From Enterococcus sp. DIV0660C (GTDB taxonomy: Bacteria > Bacillota > Bacilli > Lactobacillales > Enterococcaceae), in assembly GCF_017316125.1 (NCBI RefSeq), contig NZ_JAFLWA010000023.1:1-64000 (forward strand): a DNA stretch of 64,000 nucleotides, read 5' to 3'. The position numbers were made by a program, and so were the translations under genes. Under the pieces are notes generated by a model. It worked only from the letters and a program-made list of their open reading frames with translations, did no database searches and was not told where the DNA came from. This document shows, in pieces, positions 43,259 through 55,595 of this stretch. Within the stretch, counting starts at the first letter, position 1, and each line of letters begins with the position of its first letter.

Positions 43259-45469
43259 ATGGAAGAGCAAAAGTTAAAAGAACTATTTGATTCATTATCG
43301 ATTGCCGACAAAGTTTCTCAAACCATTCAGTTAAATGGGGATCTCTTTGTTGAAAGTGGTGTAATGAATACCGGTCCAGTGAAAGATCTGGGATTTAAAA
43401 ACGAGCCGAACTTTTATGAAATTGGTTCAATTTATAACGTAAACGATTATCAAAAACTATATCAGATTCAAAAAGATGTGTTAACAAATAGCTCTCATAA
43501 AATTCCATTATTATTTATGTCAGATATCATTTATGGTTTTCGAACGATTTTTCCCATTCCATTAGCACAAGCAGGGTCCTACGATTTTGATTTGATTCAG
43601 CAAGCAGCTGAAATTTCTGCTAAAGAAAGTTACTTGAATGGAATACATGTTGTTTTTTCTCCAATGTTGGACTTAGTTCGTGACCCACGGTGGGGACGCG
43701 TAATGGAATCTCCAGGCGAAGACGTTTATACAAGTAAACGATTCGCAAAAAGTGTGGTGAATGGTTATCAAGGTGAAAAAGAAATGTACTTAAAAGAAAA
43801 CCATGTTGCAGCTTGCATCAAACATTTTGCTGCTTATGGAGCTCCAGAAAGTGGGCGTGAGTATAACCAAGTTGAATTATCCAATCAAAAATTATTCAAT
43901 GAATATTTACAGCCTTATCAAGCAGCAATCGACGCAAATTGTGAATTAGTTATGACAGCATTTCATTTATTGAACGGTGTTCCAGCAACTGGAAATCAAT
44001 GGTTGAACCAGAAAATTCTAAGAGAACGATTTGGTTTTAATGGCGTATTGGTATCAGACTATGCAGCAATTGCAGAATTGGAAACCCATGGTTTTGCAAA
44101 AGATTCAAAAGATGCAGCCAAAAAAGCGTTGCTTGCTGGTGTTGATTTAGATATGATGACAGCTACTTATGCCAATGGATTACCTGAATTGATCAAGGAG
44201 TCCGAATTCGCCAAACAGTTAGATGAAGCAGTTTGGCGTATCTTAGTCTTGAAGAATAAATTAGGCTTGTTTGAAGAACCTTTCCGATGATTGACGCAGG
44301 TGAACACGGGTGAAATTTTAACACATGAAGCGAAAGCTGTTGCTACAAAATTAGTTGAAAAAAGTTGTGTGCTATTAAAAAATGAATCTTTGCTTCCGTT
44401 GAAACCAAAATCCAATCAAAAAATCGCTGTCGTAGGTCCCTATGCTGAAAGCCATTTTACATTAGGTTTTTGGGCATCCGTCAGTGGAAAATCTTCAGAT
44501 GTTTTTACACTGAAAGCTGGACTATTAGAGCAATTTGACGAAAGACAACTTTTTTTCACAAGAGGATTCAATCTTTATGAGAACTATGAACAATTTGGCC
44601 CAATGAAGGCTGGCTTTGAGCAATTGAATGGTCCAATCGAAGATGAAAGCTTTCTGTTGCAACAAGCGATTGAACAAGCAAAAGCAACAGATGTGATTAT
44701 CTTAACGATTGGCGAACAATTTTTGGAAAGTGGGGAAGGTGCTTCAAAAACAAATCTTCAGTTACCAGAAAAGCAAATTCGATTAATCAAGAAATTAGCT
44801 GAATTAAATAAACCAATTATTGGTTTGCTGTACACAGGTCGTCCCTTAGTGTTAACTGAAGTAGAGGAGTATTTTGACAGTTTGTTAGTCGTCTGGTTTC
44901 CAGGTGTGATGGGCGGAAAAGGAATCACGAATCTTTTGACAGGAAGAGCGAATCCATCCGCTCGATTGTCAATGTCTTTTCCAAAAAACGAAGGTCAAAT
45001 TCCAGTGTATTATGCCCAAACAGCTACTGGTCGACCAGTAGCTAGCAGCACACACAGTGAACGTTTTGTATCCAAGTATATCGATGCACCAAATGAACCG
45101 TTGTTTTCATTTGGCGCAGGATTAAGTTATGCGACATTTGCTGGTCACTGGCAAGCAGCAAAGGAAAAGAAAGAAATGATTTATTGTTCTTATGAACTAA
45201 AAAATAAGAGTGAGCATGATGGATGGATCACCCCGCAAATTTATTTGCTTAATTTTTCAGCGGAAATCGTCCAACCGATCAAACGCTTGGTTGCTAGCCA
45301 GCATGTCTTCTTAAAAGCAAATGAACAGAAAGTGTTGACAGTTGAAATTCCGAAAACAGCGTTCACTTATTTTGATAACCAAGGAGACTTACATTTCGAT
45401 GCTGGAGAGTATGTTCTTCAATTAGATATCTTAGGAAAACAAGAAAATCTACCAATAAAAATCAGCTAA
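43259..45469 (+). pseudogene. GH3 beta-glucosidase split by an in-frame TGA
   Basis: Glycoside hydrolase family 3 enzyme, cytoplasmic (no signal peptide). Codons run in one frame from ATG 43259 to 45469, 737 codons, except for TGA at 44288-44290 after GLFEEPFR. The N-terminal barrel has the nucleophile aspartate in VLVSDYAAI and substrate residues in KHFAAYGAPESGREYNQVEL. After the stop the second domain follows at once with VATKLVEKSCVLLKNESLLP and ends in a fibronectin-like part. A TTG directly after the TGA could restart translation (43259-44290 giving 343 aa and 44291-45469 giving 392 aa), but its ribosome site is poor. A nonsense mutation, two-chain enzyme or sequence error are all possible. 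Confidence 0.82.
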
Positions 45470-45481
45470 AGGAGATTCGTT

Positions 45482-46816
45482 ATGGAAAAATTAGAAGCAT
45501 TTTTAGGAAATAAATTATTGCCACTGACTCAGAAATTGCAACAAAACAAAGTATTAGGTGCATTGATGGAAGGATTCATTCGGACAAGTCCATTAACCTT
45601 GGGAATCGCATTACTGACCATCATCGGCAATTTCCCAATTCCTGGATGGATCGATTATTTGACGAAAATCGGGATTTATCAGCACGTAGAAGCAATCACC
45701 AATGGCGTGACTGGTGTTTTTTCTTTATATGTTGTTTATAGCTTAGCGTTTTCTTATGCCAAACAATTACAAACAAATGAACGAAATGCAGCTCTGATTT
45801 CTTTGGCTAGTTTTATCATGTTGATGCCACAACAAATCATGACAACAGTTACCCAAAATGGAGAGGCAACAGAACAAGCAATCGGTGCTTTACGATTAGA
45901 CTATCTTGGTGGACAAGGGTTGTTTATTGGAATGCTAGTCGCATTATTGGTTACTCGATTTTATGCTTATTTGTCAAAGAAAAATTTGATGATCAAATTA
46001 CCAGAAAGTGTTCCACCGATGGTCACGCAGTCACTTGCGCCAGTTTTTGTGGTTACGATCATCTTTACGCTGGTTTTTTGTATCCGTGTAGGATTTGGTT
46101 ATACCGTATCTGGCAGCATCTTTCAATTCTTTATTGATGTAATCAATGCGCCTTTGAATTCACTAGTTGCCAGTCCAGTCTCAATTATTATCATCATGGA
46201 ATTATTGGCTGTATTGTGGTTTTTTGGTATTCATAATGCCGTATTGCAAGGACCTCTTGGCGCAATCAGCATGACTATGATTGTGGGGAATATGACTGCC
46301 TTCCAAAGTGGAGAAAAATTGCCTTACTTGTTACCATCAGTGATTTATATGGGAATGTACGCAGCTGGTTTTATGGGATTTGTTACATTTTTCATGATTC
46401 GTTGTCAATCGGCAAAAATGAAGCAACTTGGAAAACTATCATTTATTCCATCCATCTTTAATATCACAGAACCATTGATGTTTGGTATGCCCATCATTTT
46501 GAATCCAATTTTCTTTATACCACAAGTTTTCACACAATTAATTGCAGGGTTTGTTACGTGGGGATTAACAAGTACGATTTTACCGATTTCACTTAATCCA
46601 ACAATGTCTCTTTTACCATGGACTACACCAACCTTTATTAAAATGCCGTTTGCTGGTGGGGTAAATTATACAATTTTGATGTTGATTTGCTTAGGGATTG
46701 GGATCGTGATGTGGTATCCATTTATTAAAATCGCGGATAAAAAAGAATATGAGTTGGAGCTTGCTTTAGAAAAAAATAATGTATCAACTGAAAAGAAAGA
46801 TGAAATTCAAGCTTAG
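45482..46816 (+). CDS. Cellobiose/lichenan-type PTS permease EIIC
   Basis: 444-aa CelB-family membrane permease. AAAGGAG lies 7 bases before the ATG. Ten hydrophobic helices are visible. Family stretches include GFIRTSPLTLGIALLTIIGN, FGIHNAVLQGPLGAISMTM and IFNITEPLMFGMPIILNPIF. No EIIA or EIIB gene lies in this operon, so soluble EII parts encoded elsewhere must serve it. It should bring in a beta-glucoside as a 6-phosphate for the neighbouring GH1/GH3 enzymes. Confidence 0.88.
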   Translation: MEKLEAFLGNKLLPLTQKLQQNKVLGALMEGFIRTSPLTLGIALLTIIGNFPIPGWIDYLTKIGIYQHVEAITNGVTGVFSLYVVYSLAFSYAKQLQTNERNAALISLASFIMLMPQQIMTTVTQNGEATEQAIGALRLDYLGGQGLFIGMLVALLVTRFYAYLSKKNLMIKLPESVPPMVTQSLAPVFVVTIIFTLVFCIRVGFGYTVSGSIFQFFIDVINAPLNSLVASPVSIIIIMELLAVLWFFGIHNAVLQGPLGAISMTMIVGNMTAFQSGEKLPYLLPSVIYMGMYAAGFMGFVTFFMIRCQSAKMKQLGKLSFIPSIFNITEPLMFGMPIILNPIFFIPQVFTQLIAGFVTWGLTSTILPISLNPTMSLLPWTTPTFIKMPFAGGVNYTILMLICLGIGIVMWYPFIKIADKKEYELELALEKNNVSTEKKDEIQA

Positions 46817-46840
46817 ACGAGGATGATAATGAGGAAAAAA

Positions 46841-49068
<2,228 letters not shown>

Positions 49069-49090
49069 ATAATTAGTGAGAGGTGTCACT

Positions 49091-50068
49091 ATGTATACGC
49101 AAAAAATAACTTTTGATCCTCATGCTGATACGGGATTAACGCTTTATTTAAATGATCAGTTAGTTTCAATGGATCGAATTGAAAAACGGCCTTTTATTCT
49201 AGTGATCCCAGGTGGAGGTTATAGTTTTTGTAGCGAAAGAGAAGCAGAACCAATTGCTTTAGCTTTCGTTGCCAAAGGATACCATGCTGGTGTTTTACGC
49301 TATCACGTGGGTGAACAACGAGATTTTGAGCAGTCGTTACAAGATGGTGAACGTGCCCTAATTGAAATCAAAAAAATCGATCCGTGCTTTAAAGTCGCAC
49401 ATGACCAAATTGCGGTGATAGGTTTTTCTGCTGGTGGTCATTTAGCAGCAGCAATGTCGACCTTATTAGAGGAGAAACCTGCTTTGTGTATTTTAGGTTA
49501 TCCTGCTATTTTAGCTTCCTTTGCAGAAGTGATGAAAATCGAAGCGCCTTCGTTAGATGCTTGTGTTACGCCAGAAACACCACCAACATTTTTATTTTCG
49601 ACATTTGAAGACAATGTGGTGCCAATTGAGAATTCTTTACTCTATTTAGCTGCATTAGAAGCAAATGATGTTCCCTTTGAAAGTCATATTTTTCAAAAAG
49701 GATTACATGGTTTGTCGTTAGCGACGAAATGGTTTGGTGCGTCACCTGAAATGATTGATGAGCGGTTTGCTCGATGGTTTGAGTTAGCTTACGAATGGCT
49801 TGAATTGAATTGGTCACAACCTAAGTCTTTGGCACAGGGGGAAGAAGAGGAATCACTTAAACCTTTGTTCGAGCAATCATTACAGCATTTAATGAAAGAA
49901 AAGCGAATACAAGAACTACTTATCAAAGAATTTCCGAAACTTTCCGAAAAGAGTTATTACAAAATCATTCGTAAGTTTACATTGAATCAACTGCATCGGC
50001 TAGCACCTGAGATTTTTTCATCAACGAAACTGACACTTGTTCAAGAAAAAATCGAGAAAAATTTTTAG
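49091..50068 (+). CDS. Alpha/beta-hydrolase esterase with C-terminal extension
   Basis: 325-aa cytoplasmic esterase of the acetyl-xylan/BD-FAE type. The oxyanion loop is VIPGGGYSFCSEREAEPIAL. The nucleophile serine is in VIGFSAGGHLAAAMS near 120. The acid is probably in STFEDNVVP and the histidine in KGLHGLSLA. ATG 49091 has GAGAGGTG upstream. After about residue 240 there is an 85-residue extension with KPLFEQSLQHLMKEKRIQEL not typical of the family. It likely removes acyl groups from imported glucosides. Confidence 0.82.
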   Translation: MYTQKITFDPHADTGLTLYLNDQLVSMDRIEKRPFILVIPGGGYSFCSEREAEPIALAFVAKGYHAGVLRYHVGEQRDFEQSLQDGERALIEIKKIDPCFKVAHDQIAVIGFSAGGHLAAAMSTLLEEKPALCILGYPAILASFAEVMKIEAPSLDACVTPETPPTFLFSTFEDNVVPIENSLLYLAALEANDVPFESHIFQKGLHGLSLATKWFGASPEMIDERFARWFELAYEWLELNWSQPKSLAQGEEEESLKPLFEQSLQHLMKEKRIQELLIKEFPKLSEKSYYKIIRKFTLNQLHRLAPEIFSSTKLTLVQEKIEKNF

Positions 50069-50085
50069 AAAGCGAGAAGAAAGCA

Positions 50086-51810
50086 ATGAAATGTTTGATT
50101 GTACCAGAAAGTTACAAGGCTTCGACTAATCTTAGCCAAACGCGTCCGCAACAGTTGGAAAAAATAATTGGATTTCGGAACCAGTGCGCAGCTTTTCAAA
50201 TTTTATTACATGACGGCAAAAAAAATCAGTTTAGCTTAGACCATCAATTCGCTATTCCAGATGAGATCGAGATTCCCACGTATCGTGTATCTATTGAAAC
50301 AACTTTACCTTATGAGGCACAGTTTGTAGATTATTATATGGGAAAAGATGAGATTGCTTACGCAGACAAATTACTTGAAGAACGCGCGCATACATTTAGT
50401 GGTGATCGTTATGCACCTATTTATGTCGAAATTCCGTTAAGTAAAGACCTATTAAGTGGTTCTTATTCCATTGATTTTTCAATTTACCGGTCATTTATCA
50501 ATCAAGAGGAACAACTGATCTTACAAAAATCAGTTGAACTAATGGTTTCAGACTTTGTCTTTCCTGATTGTCCGCAAGAAGAGTTCAAATTAGATCTGTG
50601 GCAACAACCATCTAATTTAGCACGCACTTTTCAAGTACCTTTATGGGGGGAAGCGCACTTTGAATTAATTGATAAAATGGCAAAACTTTTATCTGAGATT
50701 GGACAAAAATCCGTAACGGTTATTGCTGGAGAGATTCCTTGGAAAGGTTGGTTTAATTATATTGTCAAAGATTACCCGGCTAATCTTTACGAATACTCTA
50801 TGATTCCAATTCGGAAAGATCAAACGGGAAAGCTACTTTGTGATTTTTCAATTTTGGATCGCTATCTTGCTTGTTTTGCAAATTATGGCATTAATCAAGA
50901 AATTAATCTTTTTGGATTACTAGGCGTTTGGTCTCCACCTTATTTTCCGATCAATAAACAATTTGAGCACACTGAAAAATTAGTTCTTCGTTATTTTGAC
51001 GAAAGCACAAAGCGAATTGCATTTATTGAGCAAAAAGGTGATTTCACTGCCTATTTGGAACAATTAGTCACCCATTTGAAAGAACTTGGCGTTTGGGAAA
51101 AAACTTATTTCAATGCTGATGAGCCAAAAAAACATGAGATCCATCAATTTATGACAGCATTACAGGAACTAAAAGCGATTGAGTCCACAATTAAAACAAA
51201 AGTTGCTTTTGACAAAGAAGAGGTCTTACACAGTTTGTTACCAGTAATTGACTATCCTGTGACATCTTTTTATTGTACCTGTCAAAATTACCAAGAACTA
51301 ACAAAAAAATTTCCGGGAAAAACACAATATTATGTTTGCAACTATCCGTCAAAACCGAATACTTTTTTGCACAGTCCACTATTAGAAACAAGAGTACAAG
51401 GTGTTCTTGCTTACTTTTTCAAGACAGATGGACTTTTACGATGGGCATTGAATTGTTGGCCAACTAACGCACGTACTGATATTCGTTACAACACTGCAGC
51501 TTTACCTATTGGCGATAACTGTTTGATCTATCCTGGAACCAATGGTCATTTGCTACTTTCTTTACGCTACAAACAATTAAAACGTGGCATTGAAGATTTC
51601 TGGTTGTTAAAAGCGACGGAAAAACAGGATAAGAACGCAGTCAAGAACATTTTAGAAGGATTCTTAGAAATCGACTCGACAAAATGGATGCTGGATAGTC
51701 ATCAAGCCAATGAACAAGCATTTCAATTATCGGAGAAACAATATCAGCACTTGAGATCGTCATTGATCCAGCAATTAACCCAAATAAGCCAAGGGAGCAG
51801 TGTACAATGA
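50086..51810 (+). CDS. DUF4091-type putative glycoside hydrolase
   Basis: 574-aa cytoplasmic protein. The N-terminal beta-rich part (about 1-160) precedes a barrel-like part. Carboxylates in TYFNADEPKKHEIHQF near 345 are candidate catalytic residues. LLRWALNCWPTNARTDIRYN and the C-terminal RYKQLKRGIEDFWLLKATEK match DUF4091 proteins, which occur in glycan-use clusters. No signal peptide is seen. Its last codons overlap the next gene (ATGA). The activity is unproven; it could cut a second linkage in the substrate. Confidence 0.7.
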   Translation: MKCLIVPESYKASTNLSQTRPQQLEKIIGFRNQCAAFQILLHDGKKNQFSLDHQFAIPDEIEIPTYRVSIETTLPYEAQFVDYYMGKDEIAYADKLLEERAHTFSGDRYAPIYVEIPLSKDLLSGSYSIDFSIYRSFINQEEQLILQKSVELMVSDFVFPDCPQEEFKLDLWQQPSNLARTFQVPLWGEAHFELIDKMAKLLSEIGQKSVTVIAGEIPWKGWFNYIVKDYPANLYEYSMIPIRKDQTGKLLCDFSILDRYLACFANYGINQEINLFGLLGVWSPPYFPINKQFEHTEKLVLRYFDESTKRIAFIEQKGDFTAYLEQLVTHLKELGVWEKTYFNADEPKKHEIHQFMTALQELKAIESTIKTKVAFDKEEVLHSLLPVIDYPVTSFYCTCQNYQELTKKFPGKTQYYVCNYPSKPNTFLHSPLLETRVQGVLAYFFKTDGLLRWALNCWPTNARTDIRYNTAALPIGDNCLIYPGTNGHLLLSLRYKQLKRGIEDFWLLKATEKQDKNAVKNILEGFLEIDSTKWMLDSHQANEQAFQLSEKQYQHLRSSLIQQLTQISQGSSVQ

Positions 51811-53738
51811 AGAAAAAATTTCAAGTAGTTACATTAATTAGTGCGTTGATTTTATCAGGTATCTCTTTTTCTTCAGCAGATGCGGTAACCAATGAAGATA
51901 TGGCAAGTAGTTCCAGTGAACGAATTGAAACAACAACCGATACACAACAGACAAGTGAAACAAGTACCAGTACAACACTTGATTCACAGACCGATGAAAC
52001 AAGCACTAATACTTCAAATACCAGTGACTCAACGAAAACTGAGTCCACCAAGGAAACCGAGTCAACTAACACAACAACGGATACATCTGTTGATCCCAAT
52101 CAAACGAAAGTTGCTGATCCCGATGAACAGGCAATTCTTGATGCAATTGGCAAAGGAGATAATTTTAACTCACGCTTATATTTGAATTATTTTGGTGGAA
52201 AATTGGATACATTGTTTGCTACGACTAGTGGAGATGGATTCAATTTTGGCTTTTTGATGTTATATAGTGGGCAACTTCGCTTAGCGAAAACACAATTTGA
52301 AGTGGATTCATTAGTAATCAAACAATTGATGTCTACCTACTTGCTGTATGATATTGCTTTTGCAAAGGACAGTCACTTTATGTCTTTATTAGCAAATAAT
52401 GATGGTACATCACCTTCTGAATACACAGGTTTTTATCCGAATACACGGCCATTAGAAGGAACTGCGCTGAATAATCAGACAGGGAAATCAATGAACTTAA
52501 AAGCATATTACGTCAATCAGAATTCTGACAAAACAGTGATGATCCATGGTGGTTTTCGTGGGAATTGGGACAACGGTGTGGTGACACCAGAATACGATAA
52601 TTTTTATCAGGCAGGGTACAATTTATTATTTGTTGATTCACGTACTACTGGTGGAAGTGACGGAGATTTCGTTACGTATGGACAATACGAGTCAGATGAT
52701 GTGTTGTACTGGATCAATCGTGAAGTTCAAACAAAACCGAATCAAGGTATTTTATTGTATGGTGGATCAATGGGGGCAGCAACAATGATGTCTGTTTTGG
52801 CGAAACCCATACCAAAAAATGTAAAGGGCATCATTGAAAACTGTGGCTTCCAATCCATTGATGAACAGTTACGTTATACGTATACGAACTTAGTTGCTCC
52901 AGCACTAAAAGACTTAGCATCAATTGTTGATTTAGACATTGTTGCAGATCAGGCACATGAAGATCTTTATATGCAGCTGCTAAAAGAAAACTACTTTGAT
53001 CAAGAACTACATTTAAATACGACTGAAAATCTTCCGATTTTAGGAATGAGCCAAACGAATATACCTAAGTTACTGATTCATGGAACGGAAGATAACGTCG
53101 TACCCGTTTCAAATGCACAAAATCTTTATGATGTGTCAAAAGGGTACAAAGATTTGGTCTTAATCAATGGAGCAGGACATGGTGAGGCACAAAAAGTGGA
53201 TCCGACGACCTATAATCAGCATGTGAGCGACTTTTTAGCTGTAGTTTTTGATGACCAAGTAAAAGTACGTTATGTAGACGAAAAAAACCAAAGTCTGTTA
53301 TCAGATAAAGAGCTCATACTTTCTGGTTCTTATGGAGAGTCGTATCAAACAGAAGCAAAAACATTTGATCACTATGAATTATTTTCTGTTGAAGGTCTTG
53401 AGCAAGGAACATTTAATGAAACTATTCCAGTTGTGACCTATAAATATAAAAAAGTCTCCTCATCAACAATTGACTCTTCTACAAACGCTGATACTTCAGA
53501 AACAACAACAGATCCATCTTCTTCACAGCCAATAGTTACATCAGATACAAAAAATACAAAAGATATAAAAGGCACAGGATCTGAAACAAAGAAAGATTCG
53601 CAAGCATCAGCAACAAAAGCTAGACCAAAAAGTTATCCCAAAACTGGCGAAAAGAAATCAATAGTATCGCCAATTTTGGGAGGCTTGGTAGTCGTAATGG
53701 TCGGAGTCATCAGTTTTTGGCAGAAAAGGAGATCGTAG
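51807..53738 (+). CDS. Cell-wall-anchored serine hydrolase with MucBP-like repeat
   Basis: 643-aa surface protein. A signal peptide (about 1-27) is followed by a Ser/Thr-rich spacer (about 30-100). The alpha/beta-hydrolase domain (about 105-475) has the nucleophile in LLYGGSMGAATMM, a likely acid in LIHGTEDNVVPVSN and histidine in INGAGHGEAQ. A MucBP-like domain (VKVRYVDEKNQSLLSDKELI) and a second Ser/Thr linker come next. The sorting signal is SYPKTGE, a YPxTG variant of LPxTG, with a hydrophobic helix and the KRRS tail. It would act on extracellular esters before uptake. It overlaps the previous gene by 4 bases. Confidence 0.87.
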   Translation: MKKKFQVVTLISALILSGISFSSADAVTNEDMASSSSERIETTTDTQQTSETSTSTTLDSQTDETSTNTSNTSDSTKTESTKETESTNTTTDTSVDPNQTKVADPDEQAILDAIGKGDNFNSRLYLNYFGGKLDTLFATTSGDGFNFGFLMLYSGQLRLAKTQFEVDSLVIKQLMSTYLLYDIAFAKDSHFMSLLANNDGTSPSEYTGFYPNTRPLEGTALNNQTGKSMNLKAYYVNQNSDKTVMIHGGFRGNWDNGVVTPEYDNFYQAGYNLLFVDSRTTGGSDGDFVTYGQYESDDVLYWINREVQTKPNQGILLYGGSMGAATMMSVLAKPIPKNVKGIIENCGFQSIDEQLRYTYTNLVAPALKDLASIVDLDIVADQAHEDLYMQLLKENYFDQELHLNTTENLPILGMSQTNIPKLLIHGTEDNVVPVSNAQNLYDVSKGYKDLVLINGAGHGEAQKVDPTTYNQHVSDFLAVVFDDQVKVRYVDEKNQSLLSDKELILSGSYGESYQTEAKTFDHYELFSVEGLEQGTFNETIPVVTYKYKKVSSSTIDSSTNADTSETTTDPSSSQPIVTSDTKNTKDIKGTGSETKKDSQASATKARPKSYPKTGEKKSIVSPILGGLVVVMVGVISFWQKRRS

Positions 53739-54740
53739 ATGAAGTGGTTGAAACGAATTTTATTAGGGACTTTAATACTCGTAGGGATGGTTTTTCTCGG
53801 AGGTTGGCTAACCGTTCAATTAACACCTAGTCCAGTTAGCCATTTCGTTCGTAAACAATTTGATACAAGCCAGCAAGCACAAGTTTATCCACGACCAGAT
53901 TTTTATACGCATGACGCACAAGAAGTATCAATTGAGAAGGATATAAACTATCAATCAACGGGAAAAAATAATCTCATGGATGTCTATATTCCTAAAAACC
54001 AATCTGAAAAAATGCCTATTGTATTCTGGGTTCATGGAGGTGCCTATGTTGGTGGAGACAAAAAGGATTGTGAAGATTACTTAACAATGTTAAGTGCAGA
54101 AACAAAAACGGTCATAGTCAATCTGAACTACGAACTTGCTCCAGAAGCAAAATATCCAACACCTGTTAGACAATTAAACGAAGCAATAGCAACAATCAAA
54201 GAACGTACGATTGCTAATATCGACTGGGAACAGGTTTTATTAGGTGGTGACTCAGCGGGCGCACAAATTGCTAGTGAATATTTAATTCATTTATCTAATT
54301 CACATTTGAAAGACATTAATCAATTGCAACCTGTACTAAAAAGTACGCAAGTGAAGAAATTCATTTCGCTTTCTGGCTTGCTTGAGCCAGATAAATTTGC
54401 AGATGTCGATGATCCCATCTCAAGTTTCTTATTTAAACAAAGTGGTTGGGCATACTTTGACCAAAAAGATTTTGTGAATGACACAGATATCAAAGAGTTA
54501 ACATTAGCAAATCATGCCAATGAGCTATCACAGGCTTTTTTCTTTACGGATGGGAATGAGAATACATTTACGGAACAAATGAAAACTACTGTAAAATCTT
54601 TAGAAAAAGCAGAATTATCTGTTACAGAAATTTCGTATAAAAAACCAGCTTTAGGACATGAATATCAATTTGATTTTAGTAAACCAGAAGCAGAAAAAAA
54701 CTTTGATGCACTGGTTCGTTTTGTAAATGATCAAAGTTAA
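53739..54740 (+). CDS. Membrane-anchored alpha/beta-hydrolase (acetylesterase-like)
   Basis: 333-aa hydrolase. One N-terminal transmembrane helix (about 5-25, LLGTLILVGMVFLGGWLTV) anchors it, with the rest outside. The hormone-sensitive-lipase-type oxyanion motif is WVHGGAYVGGDKKD. The nucleophile is in LLGGDSAGAQIASEY near 170, and histidine in ALGHEYQF near 307. It begins directly after the stop of the surface hydrolase, with GGAG inside that gene. Last gene of the operon; a second external esterase fits stepwise deacylation. Confidence 0.85.
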   Translation: MKWLKRILLGTLILVGMVFLGGWLTVQLTPSPVSHFVRKQFDTSQQAQVYPRPDFYTHDAQEVSIEKDINYQSTGKNNLMDVYIPKNQSEKMPIVFWVHGGAYVGGDKKDCEDYLTMLSAETKTVIVNLNYELAPEAKYPTPVRQLNEAIATIKERTIANIDWEQVLLGGDSAGAQIASEYLIHLSNSHLKDINQLQPVLKSTQVKKFISLSGLLEPDKFADVDDPISSFLFKQSGWAYFDQKDFVNDTDIKELTLANHANELSQAFFFTDGNENTFTEQMKTTVKSLEKAELSVTEISYKKPALGHEYQFDFSKPEAEKNFDALVRFVNDQS

Positions 54741-54747
54741 CAAAGAG

Positions 54748-54779
54748 AGACTGAAACATACCTTTGTTTCAGTCTTTTT
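54748..54779 (+). terminator. Terminator of the glucoside/esterase operon
   Basis: AGACTGAAACA / TGTTTCAGTCT with a T5 tail. Confidence 0.88.
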
Positions 54780-54973
54780 GCTCATCATCATGAAAATTAA
54801 AGTTTCCTGTTGACTAGATGCATGGTATGTCTTTGCTGCTGTTGAAACCATCAAAATGGTCTGTTATGATTAATTCAACATTTAAAGGAGGGCTTTGTTT
54901 GACAGACTTATGTTTACTTTCGGTAGTCGTATAGTTAATAAAAAAAGTAGCTATAGAGAGGTTATTACAAAGT

Positions 54974-55504
54974 ATGCAAATTAGAACAATAAACAAAAAA
55001 GATTTTTTAAAAGTTGATAAAATGATTCGTGAAGCTTTCGAACATACAGAACGTGGATATGGTAACGAAGCTGAATTAGTTGATAAAATACGTGCTAGTG
55101 ACACCTACGATCCTGCATTAGAAATGGTTGCTGTTGATGATGAGAACTTTATAGTAGGTCACGGATTATTAAGTGAAGTGGAGATTGTCGATTCTGATGG
55201 AGTTGCATATGTAGGATTAGTTTTGGCTCCTCTTGATGTGGAAGTTAGTCATCAAGGGGAAGGAATAGGAACGAATATCTTGATGGAGCTAGAAAAGATA
55301 GCAAAAGAACTTCATTATCGATTTATCAGCATCCTTGGTCATCCAGAATACTATCCAAGACTTGGCTATGTACCAGCAAGCAAGTACAGTGTTAAGGCGC
55401 CTTTTGATGTCCCTGATGAAATGTTTATGATAAAACCATTATATGATAATGCATTAGATTCAATTAGCGGCACAATAAAATATTCTGATACTTTTAATGA
55501 ATAA
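54974..55504 (+). CDS. GNAT-family N-acetyltransferase
   Basis: 176-aa acetyltransferase of the YhbS-like kind. The acetyl-CoA loop is VSHQGEGIGTNILM near residue 100. LGHPEYYPRLGYVPASKY near 120-138 and NEAELVDKIRASDTYDPALE near the N terminus are typical. GAGAGG lies upstream at a long spacing. The acceptor is unknown. It is a single gene with its own terminator. Confidence 0.85.
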   Translation: MQIRTINKKDFLKVDKMIREAFEHTERGYGNEAELVDKIRASDTYDPALEMVAVDDENFIVGHGLLSEVEIVDSDGVAYVGLVLAPLDVEVSHQGEGIGTNILMELEKIAKELHYRFISILGHPEYYPRLGYVPASKYSVKAPFDVPDEMFMIKPLYDNALDSISGTIKYSDTFNE

Positions 55505-55506
55505 AA

Positions 55507-55534
55507 AAAGAAGCTGATATCAGCTTCTTTTTTG
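55507..55534 (+). terminator. Terminator after the GNAT gene
   Basis: AAAGAAGCTGA-ta-TCAGCTTCTTT plus T run. Confidence 0.88.
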
Positions 55535-55595
55535 CGTTGTTACTTTCTTTTTCAAAATGAATAGAGAAAAAATATATAGTAGAACAGTGTGTGGC

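Noticed and set aside
44288-44290. TGA as a selenocysteine codon in GH3
   Set aside because: No selenocysteine machinery context or obvious hairpin after the codon, and GH3 enzymes have no selenocysteine at this position.
51821-52185. Long open frames in other phases of the Ser/Thr-rich region
   Set aside because: They are shadows caused by the repetitive composition of the surface-protein linker; no ribosome sites and poor protein-like sequence.
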